Positions 51,569 through 63,718 of a DNA stretch of 64,000 nt are shown here, one piece after another. Both the position numbers and the translations under genes were made by a program. Source of the DNA: Archangium violaceum (GTDB taxonomy: Bacteria > Myxococcota > Myxococcia > Myxococcales > Myxococcaceae). The DNA lies in NCBI RefSeq assembly GCF_016887565.1, contig NZ_CP069396.1:1453001-1517000 (forward strand), given 5' to 3'. Every line of letters starts with the position of its first letter. The first letter of the stretch is position 1. The notes under the pieces are model-generated. The model was not told where the DNA came from. It was given only the letters and a program-made list of their open reading frames with translations, and made no database searches.

Positions 51569-51738
51569 ATGTCAGGACCGCATGACCTCTTCGCCCGCTA
51601 CACCTTCAGTCACCCCGAGCGGGCCGAGGCCGAGCTGCGCGCTGTGCTGCCCCCGAATGTCGTCTCGCAGGTGGACTGGACGTCCCTGCGGCGGGAGCCC
51701 GGCAGTGTGGTGGACCCGGAGCTGAGGGAGACGGAGAA
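51569..51738 (+). pseudogene. N-terminal remnant of an Rpn-family nuclease/transposase
   Basis: ATG 51569 opens MSGPHDLFARYTFSHPERAE and continues LRAVLPPNVVSQVDWTSLRR, PGSVVDPELRETE, the usual start of Rpn-like proteins. The match stops at about 51738 and the frame ends 30 bp later, where sequence from an unrelated gene fragment on the other strand begins. Confidence 0.65.
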
Positions 51739-51740
51739 AG

Positions 51741-51933
51741 GGTGTGTGGGGTCGTGGAAGACGGCCTGAGCCGCGGGGACGAGCGTCTTCGCGGAGCCGA
51801 GGGGCTCACCGCTGCCCGGGTTTCGAGCGAAGCGGGGATGCGCACCGCTGGAGACCTGGAGGCGGATGCGGTGGCCCGCGAGGAAACGGTGGGCGGTGGG
51901 CCACAGGTCGATGGAGACACGCAAGGTGCTGTC
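51741..51933 (-). pseudogene. C-terminal remnant of a CocE/NonD-family hydrolase
   Basis: On the minus strand the frame gives STLRVSIDLWPTAHRFLAGH, RIRLQVSSGAHPRFARNPGS and LVPAAQAVFHDPTHP, the conserved C-terminal galactose-binding-like end of X-Pro dipeptidyl-peptidase/cocaine-esterase proteins. The hydrolase domain is absent. It abuts the Rpn remnant on the opposite strand, so this 0.4-kb zone is a patchwork of broken genes. Confidence 0.6.
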
Positions 51934-52063
51934 GGGCTCGGCCTGGGACTGGCCGGGGACGAGGGACGGAGTGGGGTCCGGCGTGCCTTTCGTCCGCCCG
52001 GTTCATTTCCACTTCCCATGATTTTCGGCTCGGACGACTCACCTGAAGAAAGGAAGCGTCCTG

Positions 52064-52657
52064 ATGCGTATTTCCAAGGAATGGGTCTGGGCGATGGCCG
52101 TGGGAGGGCTGGTGGCGTGTTCCTCCGGGCCCGCGGGTCCCGTGGGAGATCCCGGTCCCGTGGGCCCCGCCGGTCCGCAGGGGCCCGCGGGTCCCACTGG
52201 ACCACAGGGGCCCGCGGCCCTCGCTCGCCCCGCCGCCGTGTGGCGGGATGCGAACGGTGCGTTCATCGGTCCGAGTGGAGGCGGCCGGAAAGAGGACCTG
52301 TACTTCTTCGATGACCAGGGCTTCCTCTGGCTCGTGGACATGTACACCGGGCAGCTCCGTACCCGGGAGACTCCCATCGTCTATGACGGGGCGGACTGTA
52401 CGGGGAATGCGTATGTCTCGGCCCGCCTGCCGCGCGAGGTCTTCACGCTGGAGGGCGAGCCCGACACCTTCCGGGCGTTTTCCGACGCCTTCACCCAGGT
52501 GACGATCCAGGGCAGGTCCAGCAAGCGCTCCACGGCGTGCGAGAACAGTGAGAGTGCGTTCGAGATCACCGTGGTGCCCATGAGCAGCCTGCTCGCGACG
52601 CCCATCTCCAAGCCCACCGTCCAGTTCGAGCCCCCCATCCACTTCTCCCTTCAGTAG
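52064..52657 (+). CDS. Collagen-like repeat lipoprotein 1
   Basis: 197 residues from ATG 52064 with AGGAAG upstream. Short signal peptide ending in LVACSS. Gly-x-y triplets follow at once (GPAGPVGDPGPVGPAGPQ; GPAGPTGPQGPA), then a globular domain (PAAVWRDANGAFIGP, YFFDDQGFLWLVDMYTGQL, DGADCTGNAYVSARLPREVF). Such proteins form surface stalks in other bacteria. Tandem paralog of the next gene. Confidence 0.82.
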   Translation: MRISKEWVWAMAVGGLVACSSGPAGPVGDPGPVGPAGPQGPAGPTGPQGPAALARPAAVWRDANGAFIGPSGGGRKEDLYFFDDQGFLWLVDMYTGQLRTRETPIVYDGADCTGNAYVSARLPREVFTLEGEPDTFRAFSDAFTQVTIQGRSSKRSTACENSESAFEITVVPMSSLLATPISKPTVQFEPPIHFSLQ

Positions 52658-52673
52658 GGAGACAGGAGTCCCC

Positions 52674-53267
52674 ATGTATGTCTTCAGGAAGTATGCCGTG
52701 GTGATGCTGTTGGGCGGGCTCATGGCCTGCTCCGGAACCGGACCCAAGGGAGACACGGGTCCCGCCGGGCCCCAGGGACCCGAGGGCCCCCAGGGACCCG
52801 AGGGTGCGCGAGGTCCCGCGGGCCCCGCCGGCTCCACGCTTCCCATCGCCGTCTGGAGGGATGCGAACGGCACCCGGGTGGGCCCGAGCATGGTCATCGG
52901 CGATAGCCCGCCCTACATCGATGCCCGGGGGTTCCTCTGGGGCCTGAACCCCATGACCGCGGAGGTCTCGGCGATGTTCACGGCCCAGGTCAGCTACGAC
53001 GCCGTCGACTGCACGGGAAAGGCCTATGTCGCACGCACCCTCCCCCGTGTGGTCTTCACGGCGGAGGGCGATCCCGGCACGTACCGGGTCATGCCCGACA
53101 GGCAGACGCTGGTGAAGGTCCAGGTCAGGTCCGTCCGGCAGGAGGGGCGGTGCGTCAACTCGGCGTACCAGGAAGACCTGCTGCCCCTGGAGGACACCCT
53201 GCCCACGACGCCCATCGTCCCGCCCGCCGTCACCTTCGTGGGGCCGCTCCACCTGGAGCTGGAGTAG
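52674..53267 (+). CDS. Collagen-like repeat lipoprotein 2
   Basis: 197 residues, 16 bp behind its paralog. Lipobox LMACSG, triplets GPKGDTGPAGPQGPEGPQ and GPEGARGPAGPAG, then the same globular domain (PIAVWRDANGTRVGPS, YIDARGFLWGLNPMTAEV, DAVDCTGKAYVARTLPRVVF). Both proteins have identical length and two conserved Cys in DC(T)G and near residue 160. The triplet region differs in composition (more Lys/Glu), which could allow hetero-trimer pairing (inference). Confidence 0.82.
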   Translation: MYVFRKYAVVMLLGGLMACSGTGPKGDTGPAGPQGPEGPQGPEGARGPAGPAGSTLPIAVWRDANGTRVGPSMVIGDSPPYIDARGFLWGLNPMTAEVSAMFTAQVSYDAVDCTGKAYVARTLPRVVFTAEGDPGTYRVMPDRQTLVKVQVRSVRQEGRCVNSAYQEDLLPLEDTLPTTPIVPPAVTFVGPLHLELE

Positions 53268-53278
53268 GCGTGAGCCGC

Positions 53279-53454
53279 GAGCGGGCCGCTACTTCAGCAG
53301 GTACTCGACGTCGTAGTTGCCGAACTCCTCGCGCCACCCGGCCTCGGCGTCGCGCACCGCCGCCTGCACCGGCGAGCCCGGGGCCGATGGCGCCGCCTCC
53401 ATGAAGAAGGCCTCGTCCCGGTAGCGCGTGGCGCTCCGTTCACCACCACAGCGG
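53279..53454 (-). pseudogene. Decayed partial duplicate of the batA-like gene
   Basis: Positions 53279-53294 repeat the 3' end region of the batA-like gene (GAGCGGGCCGCTACTT, also at 55014-55029). It is then fused directly to a copy of the gene's internal segment 55943-56105, nearly identical apart from three substitutions, a 6-nt deletion and a small indel at the end. The intervening 0.9 kb is missing. The fragment is in the same orientation as the intact gene but on the other side of the SitA6/SitI6 pair. Confidence 0.85.
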
Positions 53455-53491
53455 GATGTCCTCGTGAGTGGCCCGCGTGCCTTGCGTCCGC

Positions 53492-54956
<1,465 letters not shown>

Positions 54957-55023
54957 GGTTGACCGCAAGTGTAGCGGTTCCCCCTGGCCAGAGATGGCGG
55001 TGTCGGACGTCGAGAGCGGGCCG

Positions 55024-57125
55024 CTACTTGCGCAGCAGCGTGCCCTCCAAGAAGAAGGCGAACGCGGCGGCGACGATGAGCCAGGTCCACAGGGGCACGG
55101 GCGGGCGCTCCGCGTCCGCGCTCGAGGCCTTCACCGTCTCCTCGCCGAAGTGCGCGGAGAGCGCGTCCTGCGGCAGCCGGCTCAAGTCACTCTCGGCCGG
55201 GTCGAGCGTCGCGGCGAAGGCCAGCGCGGGCACGGGCTTTCCGTCCGCGCCCAGCACGGAGAACGTCCCCGGCTGCTCCACCGGACCCACGAGCACCGTG
55301 CCGTCCGGTTGCGCCTTGGCGGGCACCTCCGTGCCGTCCGGGCCCTTCACCGCGGACACGGCCTGGGCCGCGCCCTCGGGCCGCAGTGACAGCGTCTCGC
55401 CCACGCGCACCCGCTGCTCCTCGCGCTCCTCCAGCGAGCCCGCCAGGTACGCGGCGAAGCGCTGCATCAGCGGCAGGAAGCTCGTGCGGATGGCGAAGTC
55501 GCTCCAGTCGCGGTCCACCGTGCTGGTGAAGAGCGCCACCCGGCCCTTGCCCCGCCGCGCCACGGCCACCGCCGGAGCACCGTCCTCGTACGTGGCCAGC
55601 ACCTGGCTCGCGCCCTGGGCCGCGCCGCTCCCGTCCGCCTCCAGCAGCATGTACCGGTAGAAGCGCGCGCCCACGAGGCCCTCCTCGGCCTGTCCCGTGA
55701 AGGGCGCGAAGAGCGGAGTCTCGACGCGCACCTGCGCCAGCTTCGCGGCCTTGTCATCCGCGTCCGGGTCGTCGCGGTTCACGCTGGTGCGCACCAGCCG
55801 CAGGTTGCGCGGCAGCAGCGCGCCGATGCGCGTGTTGTACGCCTCGGGGTCCACGTGGTCGCCCATGCTGACGAAGAGGCCGCCGCCGTTCTCCACGAAG
55901 GTCCGCAGCTTCGCCGCCGCGGTCTCGTCCGGCGCCGGTACGTTCAGCAGGTACACGACGTCGTAGTTGCCGAACTCCTCGCGCCACCCGGCCTCGGCGT
56001 CGCGCACCGCCGCCTGCACCGGCGAGCCCGGGGCCGACAGCGCCGCCTCCATGAAGAAGGCCTCGTCCCGGTAGCGCGTGGCGTGCGGCGCTCCGTTCAC
56101 CACCAGCGCCTTGAGCGGCCGCGGCACCGCGAGCACGAAGGCCCGCCGGTCGTCCTCGGCCAGTCCATCCGGCGTCAGGGTCCCATACCCAGACACCGTG
56201 CCGCCCTGCTGGAAGCGCACCGTCAGCGACTTCTGCGCCGTGCCATGGGCCGGCACGTCCACGAAGCCCTTGCCCAGCGTGGTGTCGCCCGTGCGCACCG
56301 CCGCTTCCAGATCCTTCAGAGGCGCTTCGCTGAAGTTCTTCACCGTGAAGGTGAACACGAAGGCGCGCGGTCCCGCCTGCAGCGCGGGCTCCACCTTCAA
56401 GTCCACCAGCGCGTGGTTGGGCAGCGAGTCCTTCCCGTTGGCCGCGTCGCGCAGCACCACCTCGGGACGGATCGCCTCACCCGTGGGGCCCTTCACCGTC
56501 GGCGTCGGCGCCTCCAGGCGCATGGAGCCGGCCGTCAGGTCCGACACCACCACCAGGCGCTTGCCCGCGATGGGGCTCTCCTCCAGCGCCCGAGCCGCCA
56601 GGTCCAGGCAGCGCGACAGATCCGCCGCCGCGTACGTGGGCTGTGCTTCGTCGATGGCCTGACGCAGCTTGGACCGGTCGAAGGCCGGAGGCCCGGGGGG
56701 CTGGGCCGAGCCCGTGCACACCAGTACCGTCGCGGGCTCCTCGGGGCGCAGGTCCGCCAGCGCGTCGCGCGCCTCGTCCCGGCCGCGCTCGAAGAGCGAG
56801 GTTCCATCCGACCAGCGCATGGACAGCGACGCATCCAGCACGATGGCCGTGGCCGCCGGGCCCTTCACCACCGCCGCCGCCTGCGCGTCCTGCTTCCACT
56901 CGGGCCGCGCCAGGGCCACCGGCAGCGCGAGCAGAATCAAGGTCCGCAGCGCGTACAGCAGCAGCCGCTTGAGCTTGAGCCGGCTGGCGGTGCGCTTCTG
57001 GCTGCGCAGCACGAAGGCCAGGGGCCCGAAGGGGTGGGGGCGGGGCCGCCGCCGGTCGAAGAGGTGGACGAGCAGCGGAATCAGCGCCGCCAGCGCGCCC
57101 AGCAGCATCCACGGATGGGCGAAGG

Positions 57126-57129
<4 letters not shown>
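55024..57129 (-). CDS. BatA-domain / vWA membrane protein of the MoxR operon
   Basis: 701 residues. N-terminal BatA-type membrane hairpin (FAHPWMLLGALAALIPLLVH; HLFDRRRPRPHPFG), a vWA-like domain with VLDASLSMRWSDG, a long beta-rich region, and a C-terminal helix (WTWLIVAAAFAFFLEGTLL). ATG overlaps the DUF58 stop by 4 bp. MoxR/vWA systems are thought to assist assembly of other envelope or metal-containing proteins. Part of this gene is duplicated at 53279. Confidence 0.88.
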
Positions 57130-58004
<875 letters not shown>

Positions 58005-58013
58005 GCCGGGGGG

Positions 58014-59045
<1,032 letters not shown>

Positions 59046-59320
59046 GAGAAGCGATCTCTTAATCTCGGGCGGCGCGCGGACCAAGGGGTTCGCGAGGGAG
59101 CCGCGGCTCGAACGTGGGCTGCCAACCGTTCGGACACGGGGGTATTCCTGCCATCGGACGTTCGTCCGCTCTCGGGCAGGGGGAGGCCGTCCCCCTGCCC
59201 CCCGGGGGGGCTCGGGTGACCCGCCCGCCTGGGGGGATGCCGCTGGGAATGCCCCCATTACCTTCCGCCGGTTCGTTTCTCCAGGGCCCCTCCGGCCGGG
59301 AGGGACGGTGGGGAGAGCAC

Positions 59321-60727
59321 ATGCACCGAGCGTCTGGAGTACACGCCAACCGTCTGTGGAAGGGCCTCATGCCCACCGCGCTGCTGGCGCTGGCCGTGGG
59401 ATGTGGAGGAGCGGAGACGGGCACCCCTGGGGACGACTCGGGGCAGCCTCCCGTCCAGACGACCGGGCCGGAGACGCCGGCACCCGGTACCGGGCCGAGC
59501 GCGGGGACCCCGGGGTCGTCCGCCCCGAAGCCTGAGAAGGGGGCGCCCGCCCCCGGGGACTCCGGGCCCCCCTCGCGGTCCTGGTTCCACCGGCTCGGCG
59601 GACCGCAGGACGACCTCGGGACGGCGCTGGCCGTGGCGCGCACGGGGGACATCTCCGTGGTGTGGCTCTCCACGCCGCGCGAGGACGATGACCGCGAGTC
59701 CGTGCCCGGCCAGCGGCGCGGCCTCTCGGTGGCGAAGTACGGACCGGATGGGACGGAGCGGTGGACGCGCGACTACTCGCGGATGCGCGTGGCCTCGCCG
59801 CTCGTGGGGTCCTCGCCCTCGGGAGAGGTCTTCCTCACCGGCAATGCCTTCCTGTACCCGTTGGACTTCGGCCTGGGCGAGGCCAACGACGGCTTCCTGG
59901 TGAAGTTCTCCGAGTCGGGCGAGCCCCTGTGGCAGCGGCGCGTGGGGCAGAAGGTGTACGGGCTGGCGGCGGACGGCGAGGGCGGCGTGCTCGTCGCGGC
60001 CGAGGAGTGGACGCCCGAGGGCCATGTCCCGGTGCTCGCCCACCATGATGCTCAGGGGACCTACCTCTGGACGCGGCAGCTGGACGTGGTGGCCGACGGG
60101 ACGGAGCTGTTCGCGCTGGGGCATCTGCCCTCGGGCCGGGCGCTGCTCGCGGGGCGGCTCGTGGGCACGCTCCGGGTGGATGGCCGGACCTTCGGGGCCG
60201 AGGGGAGCCAGGGCCTGGTGCTGCTGGCCTTCGAGCCGGATGGGCGCCTCGCGTGGGGCCGGGAGTTGCGGGGAGTGGATGGCCGCGTCACCGGACTGAA
60301 GCCGGGCCCGGACGAGAGCGTGGCGCTGGTGGGCGAGTTCCGCGGCACCCTCGCGTGGGGAGGGACGACGCTCACCGGCCCCGGGGCCTTCGTCCTCGCC
60401 GCGGGTCCGGAGGGGGCCGAGCGCTGGGCACAGCCGCTCGCGTGCGGCGCGAACCCGGCGTCGCCCGCGGTGACGGTGGATGACGAGGGCGGGGTGGTGG
60501 CGGCCTGCGGCGGCGTGCTGAGCCTGTACGAGCCGGAGGGCGCGCAGCGCGACCAGCGCACGCTGTCCCCCGGCGAGTGCCCCGAGAGCAGCTGCCCGGT
60601 GACGAGCACCGCGCTGGGCTTCGTCCCGGGCCAGGGGCTCACGCTCGCGGGCTACCAGCGGCACGGGGGCGCACAGGCGGAGAACGCGTGGGACCAGGAG
60701 GCCTTCCTGCGGCTCCTCGTGCCTTGA
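59321..60727 (+). CDS. Beta-propeller-like lipoprotein
   Basis: 468 residues from ATG 59321 with GGGGAGAG upstream. Lipobox LAVGC, then a Pro/Gly/Thr-rich tether (to about residue 80). The remainder shows repeating blades of the type W/G-x-R...G..L.GxF (KYGPDGTERWTRDYS, FSESGEPLWQRRVGQK, DAQGTYLWTRQLDVV, FEPDGRLAWGRELRG), as in myxobacterial propeller lipoproteins. Divergent from moxR. Function unknown, probably cell surface. Confidence 0.8.
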   Translation: MHRASGVHANRLWKGLMPTALLALAVGCGGAETGTPGDDSGQPPVQTTGPETPAPGTGPSAGTPGSSAPKPEKGAPAPGDSGPPSRSWFHRLGGPQDDLGTALAVARTGDISVVWLSTPREDDDRESVPGQRRGLSVAKYGPDGTERWTRDYSRMRVASPLVGSSPSGEVFLTGNAFLYPLDFGLGEANDGFLVKFSESGEPLWQRRVGQKVYGLAADGEGGVLVAAEEWTPEGHVPVLAHHDAQGTYLWTRQLDVVADGTELFALGHLPSGRALLAGRLVGTLRVDGRTFGAEGSQGLVLLAFEPDGRLAWGRELRGVDGRVTGLKPGPDESVALVGEFRGTLAWGGTTLTGPGAFVLAAGPEGAERWAQPLACGANPASPAVTVDDEGGVVAACGGVLSLYEPEGAQRDQRTLSPGECPESSCPVTSTALGFVPGQGLTLAGYQRHGGAQAENAWDQEAFLRLLVP

Positions 60728-60935
60728 GCCGCCTCGAGGACTTCTGATTCCTCGGAAAGTTGGAACAACCTCCGGGGTCTCCGATCCGAGGACCCTCCGG
60801 GCACGTCGCCTTCCGTTGGGGGCGGAGTCCGGGGAAGACCCATGTGCGCCCTTGTATGGCGCGCCGGGCAAGCAGGAGGGCGGAGGAGCGCGGAAAGACT
60901 TGAGCGGGAGGGAGGGACCCGCGACAGTCGGAGTC

Positions 60936-63614
60936 ATGGATCAGGATCGGCGCACGACGGATCGCAAGGCCGTGGGCCTGCTGGTGAAGCTCAAGCACAC
61001 GGACATCAGCAGCTTCGTCGAGGAGTTCGCCGTCAACATCAGCCCCGGGGGCATGTTCATCCGCTCGCGCGAGCCGCAGCCGGTGGGCACGCCCGTGAAG
61101 TTCGAGGTGCGCATCGCCGAGGGCGTGCGGGTGATGAGGGGCGCGGCGGTGGTGCGGTGGGTGCGTCCGCCCGAGGATCTGTCCGGGCCTCCGGGGATGG
61201 GCATCCAGTTCACGGAGTTGGATCCGGCCTCGCAGGCGCTCGTGGACCGGATGCTGCAGCGCAAGGGCGAGGTGCAGCAGGTACCACGGACGCCGGCCAG
61301 GACGCCGCCGCCGGTGGTCGCCCCGCCGGTGGCGCCCGTGAGGCCGCCGGCCGCGGCGCCGGTGGTGCCTCCGGTGTCGGGGATTCCGTCCGTGGCGCCG
61401 GTCACCCCGGGCATGCCCCGGCCCGTCTCCGCGGCCCGGCCGGTCGAGCCCCCCGCGCCTCCGCCTCCGCCGCCGATCACCGCCGTCGACATCCCCATCG
61501 ACGAGCTCGTCTTCAGCACGCCGCCTCCGCCCGCCGCGGCGCCCGCGCCCGCCGCGAAGCCGCCCGCGCGCCCGGTCGGAGGGGGGCAGGAGTTCGACTG
61601 GGATCTCTCGGCGGCGGCCATGCCCGGGCCCACGCCGCAACCGGCCCCTCCCACGCCGCAGCCGGTGCCCCCCGCCCAGCGCGGGAGCGCGGTGGAGCTC
61701 GAGCTGGAGGCCTCCGACGACGACGAGCCGCTCGAGTTCGCCAGGCCGGTGGCGGGGCAGCCCATGCGCAGGCCTCCGGCGAAGAAGCCCGTTGCGCCCG
61801 CCGCGCCTGCCCCGGCAGCCCGTCCCGCGACGCCGGCCGCCGCTCCGGCACCGGCGGCCGCCGCTCCGGCACCGGCGCCGGCCGCGGCGAGGCCAGCCGC
61901 GCTGCCTCCCGAGCCCAAGAGCTCGCCGGGCCAGGTGCGCACCGTCTTCCTCACGCCGCCCACGAGCATCGAGGGCAAGGGCCCGGTGATCGGCATCGAT
62001 CTGGGCACCACCAACTCGTGCGTGGCGGTGGTGACGAACAACAAGCCGACGGTGCTGCGCTCGCGCGAGGGCTACAACACGATTCCCTCGGTGGTGTCGC
62101 TCACGACGCAGGGCAAGCTGCTGGTGAGCCACCGGGCGAAGAGCCAGGTGCTGCTGCGTCCGGACCAGACCATCTACGGCGCGAAGCGTCTGGTGGGGCG
62201 GCCCTTCGACAGCGCGGTGGTGAACCAGGTGCGCGAGCGCTTCCACTACGAGATCGTCCCCGACGCGCGAGGCCGGGCGGCGGTGCGGATGGGGGACAAC
62301 GTACTGTCGCTGGAGGAGGTGCAGGGCATCATCCTGCGCGAGTGCAAGGAATTGGCGGAGCAGCACCTGGGGCAGAAGGTGGAGCGGGCGGTGGTGACGG
62401 TGCCGGCGTACTACTCGGAGCCGCAGCGCGAGGCGGTGAGGCGGGCGGGGTGGATGGCGGGGCTGAAGGTGGAGCGCATCCTGAACGAGCCGACGTCGGC
62501 GGCGCTGGCGTACGGGCTGAACCGGGACATGGCGAAGAAGGTGCTCGTCTACGACCTGGGAGGCGGCACGTTCGACGCGACGATCCTGCGCATCGACGGG
62601 AACGTGTTCGAGGTGCTGTCCACGGGAGGCGACATCTTCCTGGGGGGAATGGACTTCGACACCCTCCTGGTGGACCTGTTGCTGGAGCGCTTCCAGCAGC
62701 AGGAGAAGGTGGCGTTCCAGGGGGACCGGATTGCCTTGTCGCGGGTGACGGACGCGGCGGAGCGGGCGAAGGTGGCGTTGTCGGAGAGCAGCACGTACGA
62801 GGTGCACATCCCGATGCTGATGATGGGCGAGGGGGGTCAGCCGCACGACCTGCACGTGACGCTCACGCGCGCGGAGATGGAGAGGGTGTGCATGCCGCTG
62901 GTGATGCGCACGCTGGACGTGGTGCGGGACGTATTGCTGGACGCGAAGCTGCGGCCCGGGGAGATCGACGACATCCTGCTGGTGGGAGGACAGAGCCGGA
63001 TGCCGCTGGTGCGGGAGAAGCTGAAGGAAGTCTTCGGCAAACCGCCGCATGCGGGGGTGAACACGGACGAGGCGGTGGCATTGGGAGCGGCGCTGTACTC
63101 GAGCGCGGTGGACAAGGTGAGCAGCGTGGTGCTCATCGACGTGCTGCCGATGACGATTGGCGTGGCGATGCCGGGAGGAGGGTTCACGCGGGTCATCGAG
63201 AGGAACACGCCGCTGCCGGCGCAGCGCTCGTTCGCGATCTCCACGACGAGGGACAACGAAGAGGTGATGGAGCTGTCCATCTTCCAGGGAGAGGACAACC
63301 ACATCTCGGCGAACGAGTACCTGGGGACGGTGAGGCTGGAGGGCCTGCCGAAGGGCCCGAAGGGCTCCGTCCGGGTGGCGGTGACGCTGCGGCTGGATTC
63401 GGAGTGCGTGCTGCACGTGAACGCGCTGGAGTACTCGACGCGCAAGGAGATGAAGGCGACGTTGGCGACGCGCTACACGCCGGAGGAGCTGAGGCAGAGG
63501 CTGAACGTGGCCTCGGACGCGGCGAGGGCGGCGGAGGAGCGTCGAGGACAGGACCTGAAGGAGCGCTCGGGGCGTTTCTGGGGTTTCCTGAAGAAGGTGG
63601 TGGGAAAGGCCTGA
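60936..63614 (+). CDS. PilZ domain - Hsp70 fusion protein
   Basis: 892 residues from ATG 60936. Residues 1-105 form a PilZ domain of the myxobacterial type with both c-di-GMP contact motifs (RTTDR and NISPGG). Residues ~105-345 are a Pro/Ala-rich linker. From about residue 350 an Hsp70 ATPase domain begins: VIGIDLGTTNSCVAVV, VERAVVTVPAYYSEPQREAV, VYDLGGGTFDATILRI, LLVGGQSRMPLVREKL, and then a beta substrate-binding part (RVIERNTPLPAQRSF). The C-terminal lid is shorter than in DnaK. It could link c-di-GMP to client binding (inference). Confidence 0.93.
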   Translation: MDQDRRTTDRKAVGLLVKLKHTDISSFVEEFAVNISPGGMFIRSREPQPVGTPVKFEVRIAEGVRVMRGAAVVRWVRPPEDLSGPPGMGIQFTELDPASQALVDRMLQRKGEVQQVPRTPARTPPPVVAPPVAPVRPPAAAPVVPPVSGIPSVAPVTPGMPRPVSAARPVEPPAPPPPPPITAVDIPIDELVFSTPPPPAAAPAPAAKPPARPVGGGQEFDWDLSAAAMPGPTPQPAPPTPQPVPPAQRGSAVELELEASDDDEPLEFARPVAGQPMRRPPAKKPVAPAAPAPAARPATPAAAPAPAAAAPAPAPAAARPAALPPEPKSSPGQVRTVFLTPPTSIEGKGPVIGIDLGTTNSCVAVVTNNKPTVLRSREGYNTIPSVVSLTTQGKLLVSHRAKSQVLLRPDQTIYGAKRLVGRPFDSAVVNQVRERFHYEIVPDARGRAAVRMGDNVLSLEEVQGIILRECKELAEQHLGQKVERAVVTVPAYYSEPQREAVRRAGWMAGLKVERILNEPTSAALAYGLNRDMAKKVLVYDLGGGTFDATILRIDGNVFEVLSTGGDIFLGGMDFDTLLVDLLLERFQQQEKVAFQGDRIALSRVTDAAERAKVALSESSTYEVHIPMLMMGEGGQPHDLHVTLTRAEMERVCMPLVMRTLDVVRDVLLDAKLRPGEIDDILLVGGQSRMPLVREKLKEVFGKPPHAGVNTDEAVALGAALYSSAVDKVSSVVLIDVLPMTIGVAMPGGGFTRVIERNTPLPAQRSFAISTTRDNEEVMELSIFQGEDNHISANEYLGTVRLEGLPKGPKGSVRVAVTLRLDSECVLHVNALEYSTRKEMKATLATRYTPEELRQRLNVASDAARAAEERRGQDLKERSGRFWGFLKKVVGKA

Positions 63615-63628
63615 GCCCAACAACCCCC

Positions 63629-63649
63629 AACAACAACAACAACAACAAC
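63629..63649. repeat. (AAC)7 trinucleotide repeat
   Basis: Seven AAC units directly behind the Hsp70-fusion stop and touching the palindromic repeat. Could vary in length by slippage. Confidence 0.85.
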
Positions 63650-63702
63650 CCCTCTCCCTCTGGGAGAGGGACGGGGTGAGGGTATCGAGCATCCCGGGTT
63701 GA
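63650..63702. repeat. Palindromic intergenic repeat with tail
   Basis: CCCTCTCCC-TCT-GGGAGAGGG hairpin followed by ACGGGGTGAGGGTATCGAG and CCCGGGTTGA. Fifth copy of the dispersed element; best match to 40668 and to the reverse of 2983-3016. Confidence 0.85.
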
Positions 63703-63718
63703 GCTACCCTGTGGTGCC

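Noticed and set aside
44130-51738. One Rpn gene split by insertion of the 44.4-51.5 kb segment
   Set aside because: The C-terminal piece lies before the N-terminal piece on the same strand, which a simple insertion cannot produce.
60639-63692. 1017-codon minus-strand open frame opposite the PilZ-Hsp70 gene
   Set aside because: Antisense shadow; rich in His/Arg/Leu with no domain, and the plus strand holds all Hsp70 motifs.
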